From: Pseudomonadota bacterium
Lineage (GTDB): Bacteria; Myxococcota; UBA9042; PHBI01
Assembly: GCA_005788935.1 (NCBI GenBank)
Contig: SYAK01000137.1
Location: forward strand, 1-10,767
Reading direction: 5' to 3'
Length of the DNA: 10,767 nucleotides
Below the pieces are notes generated by a model that saw only the letters and a program-made list of their open reading frames with translations, did not search any database and was not told the origin of the DNA. The translations under genes were made by a program, and so were the position numbers. This document shows, in pieces, positions 1 through 6,982 of the stretch. Each line of letters begins with the position of its first letter. Within the stretch, counting starts at the first letter, position 1.

Positions 1-47
1 CTGGCGGTTTTCAAGACCGCAGCCTTCAACCACTCGGCCACTCCTCC
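1..47 (-). tRNA. tRNA-Ser (anticodon UGA), 5' part only
   Basis: Read on the minus strand the first bases give a 7-base acceptor strand GGAGGAG, then TG, a D-arm (GCC...GGC) with the AGTGGTTGAA loop typical of serine tRNAs, and an anticodon arm with stem GCGGT/ACCGC and loop CTTGAAA. The anticodon is TGA, complementary to + strand positions 11-13, so it decodes UCA and other UCN serine codons. The window ends just after the anticodon stem, so the long variable arm, T-arm and 3' acceptor strand lie to the left and cannot be checked. The 5' end is placed at 47 because the acceptor strand starts there. Confidence 0.93.
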
Positions 48-79
48 GTACGTTGCGTACGTCGGCTGCCAAGGCAGCC
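47..79. other. Two adjacent inverted repeats in the tRNA 5' leader
   Basis: Two perfect inverted repeats lie back to back. The first is CGTACG-TTG-CGTACG (47-61); its inner edge is the first base of the mature tRNA. The second is GGCTGCC-AA-GGCAGCC (64-79). Neither is followed by a T-run on either strand, so they are poor intrinsic terminators. They may fold in the tRNA precursor or help end transcription of the cassette whose last gene stops at 193. The remaining bases up to 192 hold no convincing promoter or gene that I can see. Confidence 0.5.
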
Positions 80-192
80 TCCCGTCCAGGACAGCCGTAC
101 ACGACGGCCGCACGGGCAAGCGGTGAGGAGCGGCCTACCACCAGCGTTGCGTCGATGCAAGCGGAACGTGCGATCACAACGAATCCGGTTGC

Positions 193-2562
193 TTAGGGGG
201 CCCCCATGGCACGGACCCGCTCGGGACGTTTCCACTCCCCCTGATCGCGCTCGCCGAACCAGGCGTCGAGCTCGCTGCCCGCATCGATGAGGTCGAGGTC
301 GTCGATCATCTCGGTGGTGGACGGGACGAACTCTTCGGCGTTGGACGGCGCACATTCGGTGGGACGCGGAATCTGGGCACAGTGCTGCGCCTTGAGCGCC
401 TCCTCCTTCGCCATCGCCTGCGCCTTCTTCTTGCTGACGCCCGTCGCGAGCCCCTGACCCGAGCTCACCGAGTTGTACATGAGCCAGAGGAGGAAGTGGA
501 TCGGGTGGAAGTGATCGAGGATCCCGCGCCAGTCGGTCACGTCGAGCCCGATGTGCTTCGCGACGTCCTTGTTGAGCCAGATGAACGGCAGCACGCTGCG
601 GATGGCGTCGCGCCCGAGCGACGACTCGCGCAGCAGCGCCTCGAACTCCACGACGCGCTGATCCCACCCCTCGGCCTTCGACAGCGACAGCACCCAGTCG
701 ACCATGTCCGACCACTCGGAGACGTGGCGCGTCACGAGGCGGCGCGTGAAGCGCTTCTCCTCGACGAACTCGGTCGGCGAGGTCCAGAAGCCCTCGATGG
801 TCGACGGGTCGAGGATCCGCTGCGGTGACAGGGCAGACCCACGCCGCTTCTGCGTCCCGAAGAGACTCAGGATGTCACGGCTCTCGACGAAGAGGTCGGC
901 CCCGACGTCGACAGGCAGCTCGGTGAAGAAGCGCCCGTGAACGCCCATGTCGACGGCGTCCTTCCAGGTGGGCTCGGCGAAGACCTCGACGTGGATCTGC
1001 GCCTTCCACTCGTCCTCATGGCCGAACATGCCCATGCGCCCGATGACGTCGCCCGGCTTGATCGTGATCGGGTTCTTCTCGTGCAAGATCTTGGCGAGCT
1101 TGCCGTCGCGCAGCCCCTGCACTCCATCGCCGACCTTGAGCCATCCCGTCTTCTTGTCGATGGCGTCGGGGTCGGTGACGTCGACCTCGTTCGCGTCGAC
1201 GATGTCCTCGACCTCTTCCTCGTCCTCGCCCGGCTTCTTCTCGAGGTCGGCTGCCGCTCCGTCGGTCTTGCCCGCGTCCGCCTTCAGCAGATCGCGCACC
1301 CACTGCGGCGACGCGTCGTCGACCTTCGTGAAGTCGATCGTGTCGAGGTGCATGTAGAGGGAATAGAAGACCAGGTTCTTCGGCGGCGGGACCTCGGTGG
1401 CGCCCGGCATCACCGGCTGTGCCATCGGCACCGTGTGCTTCAGCAGGATGAAGTTGTTGTGCCCGAGCTTGCTCGGCGCACGCCCGAAGCGGGCCGCGAC
1501 GAGCACGCCCTGCATCATCGCGTAGACCTTGTCGCCGCGCTTTCCTCCAAGGTGGATGCCGCCATGCCAGGTCTGGTTGATGCCGATCGGGTACCAGCCG
1601 TTCGTCTGCGTCTCGTTGTGCTGGTAATATTTTTCGGCGTAATCGCGCACCTTGGCCGGCTCGAGCAGGCTCCCGATGTTCTTCCCCTCCTCGAGGTCGA
1701 TCGGGAAGGCGTTCTTGCCACCTGCGAGTGCGTGGTAGACGCGCTGCCAGTCAAAGCCCGGACCGGGATCCCAGCGCTGCGACTCCCAGTGCCAGTGCGC
1801 CATGAAGCCCGCGTGCGAGGCCGGATCCTCGAGCGGCGTGTTGATGACCTCACCGTCGAGGCCGATCGGGTAGGCGTTCTTGATCTCGGGCAGCTGGATC
1901 ATCAGGACCCGCAGCAGCTCGATGATGGCCGCGTACTGCGGCTCGGTGTAGCCATAGGCTTGCACCTTGACGTAAGCGAGCTCTTTCACGTCTGATTTCG
2001 GGCGCTTGAACTCGGGCTTCATCATCTCCTCGTAGCGCGCGTGGCCAGCGCGATACATCTCGCCGTCGGGCTCCTTCACGAGGTTCTTCATGATGTTGTT
2101 GAGGTCGATGCCGACCGACTTCCCGTTCGCTTCACCTGCGTGATAGCCGCAGTCGCGGACGTCGAGGACCTGATAGATGGTCCCGTCCCAGTCGATGATG
2201 AAGTGCGTCGACAGGTTGCGCGAACGCAGCACGTTGAAGCACATGTTGGCGTCGACGCAGCCGTCGATGTGAAAGACGATCTGGTTGACGTGGCCCGCGA
2301 GCTCCTCGGGGGTCCTCAGCGTCTTGCCCTTGTCGATGCGCCCGTCACTGTAGCAGGGAGACCCGCCACCGAGGCACTTCGCGCTCGTCGTCTCCGAGTA
2401 GAAGCTCATCACGGCGGGCTCGCTGCCCGGGTCGTTGAAGGTCACGACCTTCACGTTGCCGCCGAGCCGATGGTACTCGCCCGCGATGATGATGCTCTTG
2501 CCGTCGGGTGCAGGGGCTGCACCATCCGTCGCGGCCGACGCTGCTGCCGGAGTCTCAGCCAC
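193..2562 (-). CDS. Bidomain peptidoglycan hydrolase-like protein: PGRP/Amidase_2 domain plus M23 (LytM)-like domain
   Basis: Predicted 789 residues. Residues about 90-280 look like the zinc N-acetylmuramoyl-L-alanine amidase (AmpD/T7 lysozyme/PGRP) fold: H98 in FHIDGC, H141 in YHAGE, D153 in SVGIDL at the AmpD Glu116 position, H256 or H258 in AHWHWE, and D265 in RWDPGPGF. Such enzymes cut the bond between N-acetylmuramic acid and L-alanine. Residues about 330-530 look like an M23 endopeptidase: HGGIH (333-337), YMHLD with H405, a GD.IGRMG turn, and QIHVEV (522-527). Two M23 positions differ: the HxxxD Asp is H337, and the first His of HxH is Q522. An acidic insert (about 429-469) interrupts this domain. 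Residues 580-789 match nothing I recognise. No signal peptide is visible; the N-terminus is Ala/Pro-rich. The GTG start at 2562 is chosen because of the strong ribosome binding site and because longer versions only read the upstream gene in another frame. Last gene of the cassette. Confidence 0.85.
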   Translation of the reverse strand: MAETPAAASAATDGAAPAPDGKSIIIAGEYHRLGGNVKVVTFNDPGSEPAVMSFYSETTSAKCLGGGSPCYSDGRIDKGKTLRTPEELAGHVNQIVFHIDGCVDANMCFNVLRSRNLSTHFIIDWDGTIYQVLDVRDCGYHAGEANGKSVGIDLNNIMKNLVKEPDGEMYRAGHARYEEMMKPEFKRPKSDVKELAYVKVQAYGYTEPQYAAIIELLRVLMIQLPEIKNAYPIGLDGEVINTPLEDPASHAGFMAHWHWESQRWDPGPGFDWQRVYHALAGGKNAFPIDLEEGKNIGSLLEPAKVRDYAEKYYQHNETQTNGWYPIGINQTWHGGIHLGGKRGDKVYAMMQGVLVAARFGRAPSKLGHNNFILLKHTVPMAQPVMPGATEVPPPKNLVFYSLYMHLDTIDFTKVDDASPQWVRDLLKADAGKTDGAAADLEKKPGEDEEEVEDIVDANEVDVTDPDAIDKKTGWLKVGDGVQGLRDGKLAKILHEKNPITIKPGDVIGRMGMFGHEDEWKAQIHVEVFAEPTWKDAVDMGVHGRFFTELPVDVGADLFVESRDILSLFGTQKRRGSALSPQRILDPSTIEGFWTSPTEFVEEKRFTRRLVTRHVSEWSDMVDWVLSLSKAEGWDQRVVEFEALLRESSLGRDAIRSVLPFIWLNKDVAKHIGLDVTDWRGILDHFHPIHFLLWLMYNSVSSGQGLATGVSKKKAQAMAKEEALKAQHCAQIPRPTECAPSNAEEFVPSTTEMIDDLDLIDAGSELDAWFGERDQGEWKRPERVRAMGAP

Positions 2563-2563
2563 C

Positions 2564-4333
2564 TCAGCCTCCCTTCGCCTTCTTCTGGGCTTCCTTCGCC
2601 TTCTTGGCGGCGGCGATCGCCTTCGCCTTCGCCTTGTCCGCCCCCTTGCCGCCCTTGACCGCCTTCGCCGCCGCGGCCTCGCCACCCTTGGCGAACTTGA
2701 GGATGATCTTGAGCAGGATGAGCAGCACGACGAGGGCCACCGCGATCGCGACCGCGAGGAATCCGCCCTTGCCGAGCTTCGCCTCGCCGAGCGCCTTCAC
2801 CTCCGCGACGACGCCGGGCTCGAAGCGCGGTGGAATGAGGACCTTGAAGGGGTCGGACTTGAAGCTCGACTTGCCCGCGCGGGCCTCGAGGATGTAGCTC
2901 GCGTCGCCCTTCGGCGTCACCGTGTCATCGGCGAACGTGACGACGATCTGGCCGTTCAGCTCCTCGACGAGGGCATCGGAGACGGCGCCGACATCCTCGG
3001 CCGCCTCGGCGTGGCGCGGCGTCCCGCCCGTGCGCCAGGCCAGCAGCTCGAGGCGCTCGCGCGTCGCAGGCGTACCCGTCGGGTGGATGACGCTGTAGAT
3101 GCGGATGTTGGCAGCCTTGGCGAGCCCGAGCCAGGTCGGCAACTTGCGGACGAAGACGGCCTGCTCGGCGGAGATGAACTCGGCCGCGCGCGCCGACTTC
3201 CGGCTGTCGATGCAGGCCTTGCGCGCCTCGCCGTAGGCCTTCTTCGTGCCGTAGTCCTTCGGGTTGGCGGCGGACCGTTTGGCGAGCTGCGCGACCCCGG
3301 CCTCCTCGTCGCAGGCCTTCTCGATCTGGAAGCTGCAGTCGGCGAGCGCGTCGATGTAGCCGTCGCGCCCGTCGCCTGTCAGGATCAGGATTCGCGGTTG
3401 CCCAGGCCGCGCGTCGCGCGCGAGCATCTCGAGCGCGAGATCGAGAGCCTGAACCCGTGACGCGTCGCCGTCGGCCGACATGCCGGTGCGCTTCAGCGGG
3501 TGCGAGGGGTCCTGGCAGAGCTTGTAGGGCTGCCCGAGGCCGAAGAGCTGCGGCCAGTAGCCCTCGTAGGGCAGGCGGGCCCCAGCCACGATGTCAGCGA
3601 AGTTGTCGTAGCGTGCGTGGAGCCCGCAGCGGGCCTCGTTCGGCGCAGGGCCCTCGGGCGGTGCGGCAGGTGCCTCCTCCCCCTTCGCGGCCGCGATCTC
3701 CTCGGGCGTCATGCCCCAGTACTCCAGGTTGTCCGTCTCCCACGTCCGACAGGCCTCGAGGATGTCGGGCGTCATCGCCGTCAGCCCGTTCAGGTGCCCC
3801 TGCTTGAAGACGTACGCATGGACGAAGTCGTTGTACCAGATAACGTTCAGCTGGTTCGCGGCGCCGAGCTTCTTCGCGAACAGGGCGGCCGCTGTGCGGG
3901 ACGTCGTGCCGAGGACCCCCGCGCGATACTCGAGATCCTGAAAGCCTGGCGCCACGATGGCGATCGCAGCCCCCTCCTTCAGGGCGTTTGCGAAGGCGAG
4001 CTCGGGCTTGACCGCGAGGGCCTCGCGCTTGCCGAGCTCCTCGGGCTCGAGGTCCTTCGGCCAGGTCAGCGCCCCGTCGACGAACGCGAAGAGCTCGACC
4101 GGACTCTCACCGTCTGGCTTGCGCGAAAGGCGCACCTGCGTGATGAGGTCGGTCGGGATGGGGCGGACGTTCTTGCCGAGAACAGACGCGTAGACCCGGA
4201 TGAGCGGGGCCTTCGAGGTGTCGATGTGGTTGATCTTGAGCTGCGGTTCGAAGCTCTGCGCGGAGCTGGCGCGCGGCGCGCAGACGACCCCGAGAAGCAG
4301 CAGCGCGACGAGTCGGAATGCGGGCGCGCTCAT
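2564..4333 (-). CDS. Sec-exported, membrane-anchored von Willebrand A-like protein with Lys/Ala-rich tail
   Basis: Predicted 589 residues. Residues 1-25 form a Sec signal peptide (hydrophobic LVALLLLGVV, likely cleavage after SSA). Residues about 120-465 resemble a von Willebrand A domain: a first strand AIAIVAPG, a helix and strand QLNVIWYNDF, then RILILTGDGRDG (315-325) where vWA proteins have a TDG strand, RIYSVI, the LELLAWRTGG segment, and QIVVTF at the end. A Cys- and Pro-containing insert (about 190-285) splits the domain. The DxSxS metal motif is not seen; APGFQ stands in its place. One membrane helix spans about 524-547, followed by a 42-residue tail with 13 Lys from 549 on and only 3 acidic residues, predicted to face the cytoplasm. 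ATG at 4333 overlaps the upstream stop (ATGA), so I prefer it to GTG at 4342. Membership in the vWA family is by pattern only; a plausible role is a surface adhesion or assembly platform. Confidence 0.8.
   Translation of the reverse strand: MSAPAFRLVALLLLGVVCAPRASSAQSFEPQLKINHIDTSKAPLIRVYASVLGKNVRPIPTDLITQVRLSRKPDGESPVELFAFVDGALTWPKDLEPEELGKREALAVKPELAFANALKEGAAIAIVAPGFQDLEYRAGVLGTTSRTAAALFAKKLGAANQLNVIWYNDFVHAYVFKQGHLNGLTAMTPDILEACRTWETDNLEYWGMTPEEIAAAKGEEAPAAPPEGPAPNEARCGLHARYDNFADIVAGARLPYEGYWPQLFGLGQPYKLCQDPSHPLKRTGMSADGDASRVQALDLALEMLARDARPGQPRILILTGDGRDGYIDALADCSFQIEKACDEEAGVAQLAKRSAANPKDYGTKKAYGEARKACIDSRKSARAAEFISAEQAVFVRKLPTWLGLAKAANIRIYSVIHPTGTPATRERLELLAWRTGGTPRHAEAAEDVGAVSDALVEELNGQIVVTFADDTVTPKGDASYILEARAGKSSFKSDPFKVLIPPRFEPGVVAEVKALGEAKLGKGGFLAVAIAVALVVLLILLKIILKFAKGGEAAAAKAVKGGKGADKAKAKAIAAAKKAKEAQKKAKGG
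2568..2575 (-). promoter_or_regulatory. Ribosome binding site that fixes the amidase start
   Basis: On the minus strand AAGGGAGG ends 5 bases before GTG at 2562. It is the best Shine-Dalgarno match seen among the genes here. It sits inside the last codons of the upstream gene, whose TGA (2566-2564) ends one base before the GTG, so translation of the two genes is probably coupled. An ATG further upstream at 2685 would add 41 mostly arginine residues that are only an out-of-frame reading of the Lys/Ala-rich end of the previous gene. Confidence 0.7.
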
Positions 4334-4761
4334 GAGAACCACCGGATGTCGCGGACGCCGTAGGTGACGGCCGCCTCACTGACCGCGCTCCGCCCGCCGA
4401 GGACGGCCTCGAGCGTGTAGCGGTAGGTGCCAGGGACGCGGCCCTCGAACGGATAGGCCAGATGCGCCGCGACTCGCGCGGTTCCCGAAGGGCCGTCGAG
4501 TCGGACGCGGCCGAGATCGCGCGTGACGACCCCGCGCGGCGTCTCGATGTGGAGCCACAGACGGGCCTTGGCGCCAAACGGAGCGTTCGGAAAGCGAAGC
4601 CCGACCGTGACGGGCGCGTCGGGAAAGACGACTGGGTCGATGAAAGCCACTGCGTCGCCGCGCGAGAGGCGCACGAGCCCACCCGCGACCGCACCGCCGA
4701 GCCCGAGCGCGGCCGTCAGCCTGAAGAATCCTCGTCGTCCGAGCTTCGTCACGTCCGTCAT
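4330..4761 (-). CDS. Small Tat-signal protein with a beta-rich, Ig-like domain
   Basis: Predicted 143 residues. The N-terminus has a twin-arginine motif GRRGFFR (8-14) followed by a hydrophobic stretch (about 15-31), so export in folded form by the Tat pathway is likely. There is no clean AxA cleavage site right after it, so it could stay anchored. The rest (about 40-143) alternates short hydrophobic strands such as VTVGLRF, ARLWLHI and YRYTLEAV, with a GTYRYTLEA segment typical of immunoglobulin-like or fibronectin-like folds; I cannot name a family. The ATG at 4761 is chosen because the Tat signal begins there; upstream in-frame sequence is arginine-rich, unstructured and crosses the divergent promoter region. 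No Shine-Dalgarno is seen before it. First gene of the three-gene cassette and joined to the vWA-like gene by an ATGA overlap. Confidence 0.8.
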   Translation of the reverse strand: MTDVTKLGRRGFFRLTAALGLGGAVAGGLVRLSRGDAVAFIDPVVFPDAPVTVGLRFPNAPFGAKARLWLHIETPRGVVTRDLGRVRLDGPSGTARVAAHLAYPFEGRVPGTYRYTLEAVLGGRSAVSEAAVTYGVRDIRWFS

Positions 4762-4768
4762 GGGTACG

Positions 4769-4798
4769 AGTCTAGAACGTAACGGCGCGGTGAAACAA
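4769..4798 (-). promoter_or_regulatory. Possible sigma70-type promoter of the cassette, near-leaderless
   Basis: On the minus strand TTGTTT (4798-4793) and TAGACT (4774-4769) are 18 bases apart, matching 3 and 4 of 6 consensus positions. A start point about 7 bases after the -10 would fall at or next to the ATG at 4761, giving a leaderless or nearly leaderless mRNA, in keeping with the missing Shine-Dalgarno. This is the most AT-rich patch of the intergenic region. Confidence 0.4.
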
Positions 4799-4861
4799 GG
4801 GCCCTCCACGCGAGGGTGGGATGCCGCAGGCGGGCTGCCGGACGTCGGGCCGCGACGGACG

Positions 4862-4890
4862 TTGCGCGAGGGGGCGGCCGCGCTTAGGCT
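4862..4890 (+). promoter_or_regulatory. Weak promoter candidate for the thiL operon
   Basis: TTGCGC (4862-4867) and TAGGCT (4885-4890) are 17 bases apart, each matching 3 of 6 sigma70 positions. It lies about 50 bases before the thiL start, with a palindrome just downstream. No thiamine pyrophosphate riboswitch is recognisable between here and the start codon. Confidence 0.25.
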
Positions 4891-4901
4891 GCCGGAGCGC
4901 G

Positions 4902-4913
4902 GTGCCCGGGCAC
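4902..4913. repeat. Perfect 12-bp palindrome upstream of thiL
   Basis: GTGCCCGGGCAC reads the same on both strands and lies 28 bases before the thiL start codon, just after the promoter candidate. The position suits an operator or a leader hairpin. In GC-rich DNA such a palindrome can arise by chance, so its role is open. Confidence 0.35.
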
Positions 4914-4941
4914 GGAGCCCCGCGCGCGGGGGCGGAGCGAC

Positions 4942-5958
4942 GTGACGAGCCTGAACGCCGAGGACTGGACTATCGCGGCCATCGCCGCCCGGGTGCCCCA
5001 TCCGCCGTCTCCTGCGGGTCCTGGCGACGACGCGGCGATCGTGACGGCGGCAGGCGGTGTCGTGGCGCTGACGACCGACCTGCTCATCGAGGAGACGCAC
5101 TTCCTCGCGGCCCATCCGCCCGAGGCGCTCGGCTGGAAGTCGCTGATGGTCAACCTGTCCGACGTCGCCGCGATGGGAGCGGTCGCGACGGGCTTCTGTC
5201 TCGGGCTCGGGTTGCCGCGACGCTGGCCCGGGTCCCTGCGGCGGCGCTGGGTGGAGGGCTTCGCCGACGGGCTGGGCGCGGCGGCCCGGCAGGCGGACGT
5301 GATGCTCGTGGGGGGCGACACGGTGCGCGCGGATGCTGGCGTCGTCATCGCCATCACCGCCTGGGGCAGCACCGGGGCGCGACTGCTGCGGCGGGACGCG
5401 GCGCGGCCTGGCGACGAGGTGTGGGTGCTCGGACGGGTCGGGCGGGCGGGCGAGGGCCTGCGCCGCTGGCTCGCCGATGCGCGGACCCGGTCAGCGTCGC
5501 TCGAGGCGGGCGAAGTGCCTCCGACGTGGGAGGCGGCAGCCGCGACCGCGCTGCTCGCCGATCCCTGCCTGCGGGCACACCTCCGCCCAGAGCCAGCGCT
5601 CACGGCCGGGAAGTCGGCCGCCGAGCGCGGCGCGACCGCGGCGATGGATCTCTCTGACGGCCTCGCGCGCGACCTTCCGCGGCTCGCCGAGGCGAGTGCC
5701 GTGACCCTCGCGATCGACCTGGCGCGCCTGCCAGATGACCTGACACTTCGTCAGCTGACACCTGCCGCCCGCGCCACAGGCGGCGAAGACTATGGTCTGC
5801 TCGTGACCGCCCCGGTCTCCTGCCACGCAGCCATCGCGGAGCTCGGCTTCACGGCGATCGGGACCGTCGGGCCACGGGACGCCGACGGTGTTCTGGTACG
5901 CTGGTCCTGCAACGGCGCGGCGATTGCGCCACCCTGTCCTGACTTCGAGCACTTCTGA
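4942..5958 (+). CDS. thiL: Thiamine-monophosphate kinase
   Basis: Predicted 338 residues, the normal length for ThiL. The enzyme phosphorylates thiamine monophosphate with ATP to give the active cofactor thiamine diphosphate, in the cytoplasm. It belongs to the PurM/AIR-synthase fold rather than to Walker-type kinases. Signature segments appear in the family order: GPGDDAA (26-32), TTDLLIEETHF (44-54), WKSLMVNLSDVAAMGA (65-80), GGDTVRA (124-130), AMDLSDGLARDL (234-245) and ATGGEDYGLL (278-287). The Asp residues in these motifs bind Mg and the phosphates, and all are present. The GTG start has a GGAG four bases upstream and gives the expected short N-terminus before GPGDD. First gene of the plus-strand cluster; its stop ends one base before the next ATG. 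Confidence 0.95.
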   Translation: MTSLNAEDWTIAAIAARVPHPPSPAGPGDDAAIVTAAGGVVALTTDLLIEETHFLAAHPPEALGWKSLMVNLSDVAAMGAVATGFCLGLGLPRRWPGSLRRRWVEGFADGLGAAARQADVMLVGGDTVRADAGVVIAITAWGSTGARLLRRDAARPGDEVWVLGRVGRAGEGLRRWLADARTRSASLEAGEVPPTWEAAAATALLADPCLRAHLRPEPALTAGKSAAERGATAAMDLSDGLARDLPRLAEASAVTLAIDLARLPDDLTLRQLTPAARATGGEDYGLLVTAPVSCHAAIAELGFTAIGTVGPRDADGVLVRWSCNGAAIAPPCPDFEHF

Positions 5959-5959
5959 C

Positions 5960-6982
5960 ATGAGCCGCCGCTACCTCGAAGCTGTCGAGACCAACGCGCG
6001 CGTTCGCGTCGGGCTCATCTCGAACCCGCTCGCGCACACGAACTGGCGGTCGGTCGCCCATCCGCGGCTCCGTGCCCTGCTGCCCGAGCCCGACCTCGCG
6101 GTCGAGACCCCGAGCATCTCGGCGCTCGACGCGACCTTCTCCGACCTGCTGCTCGCGCGCGGCGTCAACGTCCTGATCCTCAACGGCGGGGATGGCACGA
6201 TCCACCACGCCGTCAACAGCGCGCTGCGCGTCCTCGACGGGGCCGCACGCGACCTCGGGCGTCCCCTGCCCGGCCCGGCCTTCCTGTTCGTCAACGGCGG
6301 CGGGATGAACATGCTCGCCCGCGTCCTCGGGACCGTGGGACACCCCGTCCGGACCGTCAGACGCTTCCTCGCGCTCACCCGCGGCGCCCGCCTCGGCAGC
6401 ATCCCGCGGCGCCCCGTCCCGCTGCTCGCCGTCCGCGAGGCCTCCGGGCTGACGCGCCACGGCTACATCTTCGGGTCCGAGCTCGTCTACAACGCGCTGA
6501 CGATGTACGAGCGCTTCGGGCAGGGTTACCGCGGGCTCGGCCGATTCCTGTGGGAGGTCGGGGCGGGCTACACCCTCAAGACGAAGCTCTGGCAACGCTA
6601 CGGGCACCTCCTCGACGCCCCGAAGACCGAGCTGACGCTCGACGACGAGCGCCTGCCGACGTATGCAGCGGCGGTCGCGACGACCGTCCCGTTGCAGCTC
6701 GCGAAGGGGCTCGTGTCGGCGGTCCGCCACGTCGCAACACCAGGCACGATGAACACGGTCACCGTTCTGCCGACCGCCCCCGAGGCGCTGATTGGCCTCA
6801 TCCCGCCACTCATGGTCGGCGCGCCCGCGGAGGGCGTCCTGCGCCGCGCGGTGCGGCGAATCGCCCTCGCGGGCCCCTACACGCTCGACGGGGAGCGCTT
6901 CGACCGACACGAGGCGCCTGGGGACGCGGCGCTCGAGGTGTCGGGGACCGAGCGGGTGATCTGGGGAGTGGATCTGCGATGA
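5960..6982 (+). CDS. Diacylglycerol/sphingosine kinase-type lipid kinase (YegS/DagK-like catalytic domain)
   Basis: Predicted 340 residues, close to the usual 300-340 of bacterial YegS/DgkB-like lipid kinases. It begins VRVGLISNPLA, the usual first strand with the Asn-Pro, followed by the nucleotide-binding loop LNGGDGTIHHAVN (74-86). The second glycine-rich segment FVNGGGMNMLAR (110-121) corresponds to the family's GTGNDFAR region, with G where T is usual. The C-terminal beta domain ends with TLDGERF (308-314), as in the family's DGE motif. These enzymes transfer phosphate from ATP to a lipid hydroxyl on the cytoplasmic side of the membrane; the actual lipid cannot be told from sequence. The ATG lies one base past the thiL stop with no strong ribosome binding site, which suggests translational coupling. 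An ATG-less upstream extension into thiL was rejected. Confidence 0.85.
   Translation: MSRRYLEAVETNARVRVGLISNPLAHTNWRSVAHPRLRALLPEPDLAVETPSISALDATFSDLLLARGVNVLILNGGDGTIHHAVNSALRVLDGAARDLGRPLPGPAFLFVNGGGMNMLARVLGTVGHPVRTVRRFLALTRGARLGSIPRRPVPLLAVREASGLTRHGYIFGSELVYNALTMYERFGQGYRGLGRFLWEVGAGYTLKTKLWQRYGHLLDAPKTELTLDDERLPTYAAAVATTVPLQLAKGLVSAVRHVATPGTMNTVTVLPTAPEALIGLIPPLMVGAPAEGVLRRAVRRIALAGPYTLDGERFDRHEAPGDAALEVSGTERVIWGVDLR

Noticed and set aside
196..205. GGGGGCCCCC palindrome at the end of the amidase gene
   Set aside because: It is made of the last Gly-Ala-Pro codons, has no loop or T-run, and so is no terminator.
1624..1640. AT-rich TAATATTTTT patch resembling a promoter element
   Set aside because: It encodes Lys-Tyr-Tyr codons inside the amidase gene and has no matching -35 partner.
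937..1995. 352-codon open frame on the plus strand, antisense to the amidase gene
   Set aside because: Long antisense frames are expected in GC-rich coding DNA; the translation shows no family motif, and the opposite strand encodes recognisable domains.
2563..2685. Arg-rich 41-residue N-terminal extension of the amidase from ATG at 2685
   Set aside because: It only re-reads the Lys/Ala-rich end of the upstream gene in another frame, and a strong ribosome binding site points to GTG at 2562.
2435..3460. 341-codon open frame on the plus strand opposite the vWA-like gene
   Set aside because: Leu/Arg-rich shadow translation without motifs, start lies inside the amidase gene.
1..4761. Cassette as a tRNA-associated integrated island
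   Set aside because: Islands insert at the tRNA 3' end, which lies left of the window; no integrase or attachment repeat is visible on the cassette side.
4762..4941. Thiamine pyrophosphate riboswitch before thiL
   Set aside because: The conserved CUGAGA and the matching second arm are not seen.
4762..5115. Extended N-terminus of the Tat-signal protein starting inside thiL on the opposite strand
   Set aside because: It would overlap the thiL coding region and both promoter candidates, and the Tat signal clearly marks the start at 4761.
5849..6910. 353-codon open frame antisense to the lipid kinase
   Set aside because: Same reason: low-complexity Arg/Glu/Gly translation opposite a clear conserved gene.
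6550..6978. Extended N-terminus of the PKD lipoprotein
   Set aside because: It overlaps the lipid kinase in another frame, is Arg/Pro-rich and buries the lipoprotein signal in the middle of the protein.
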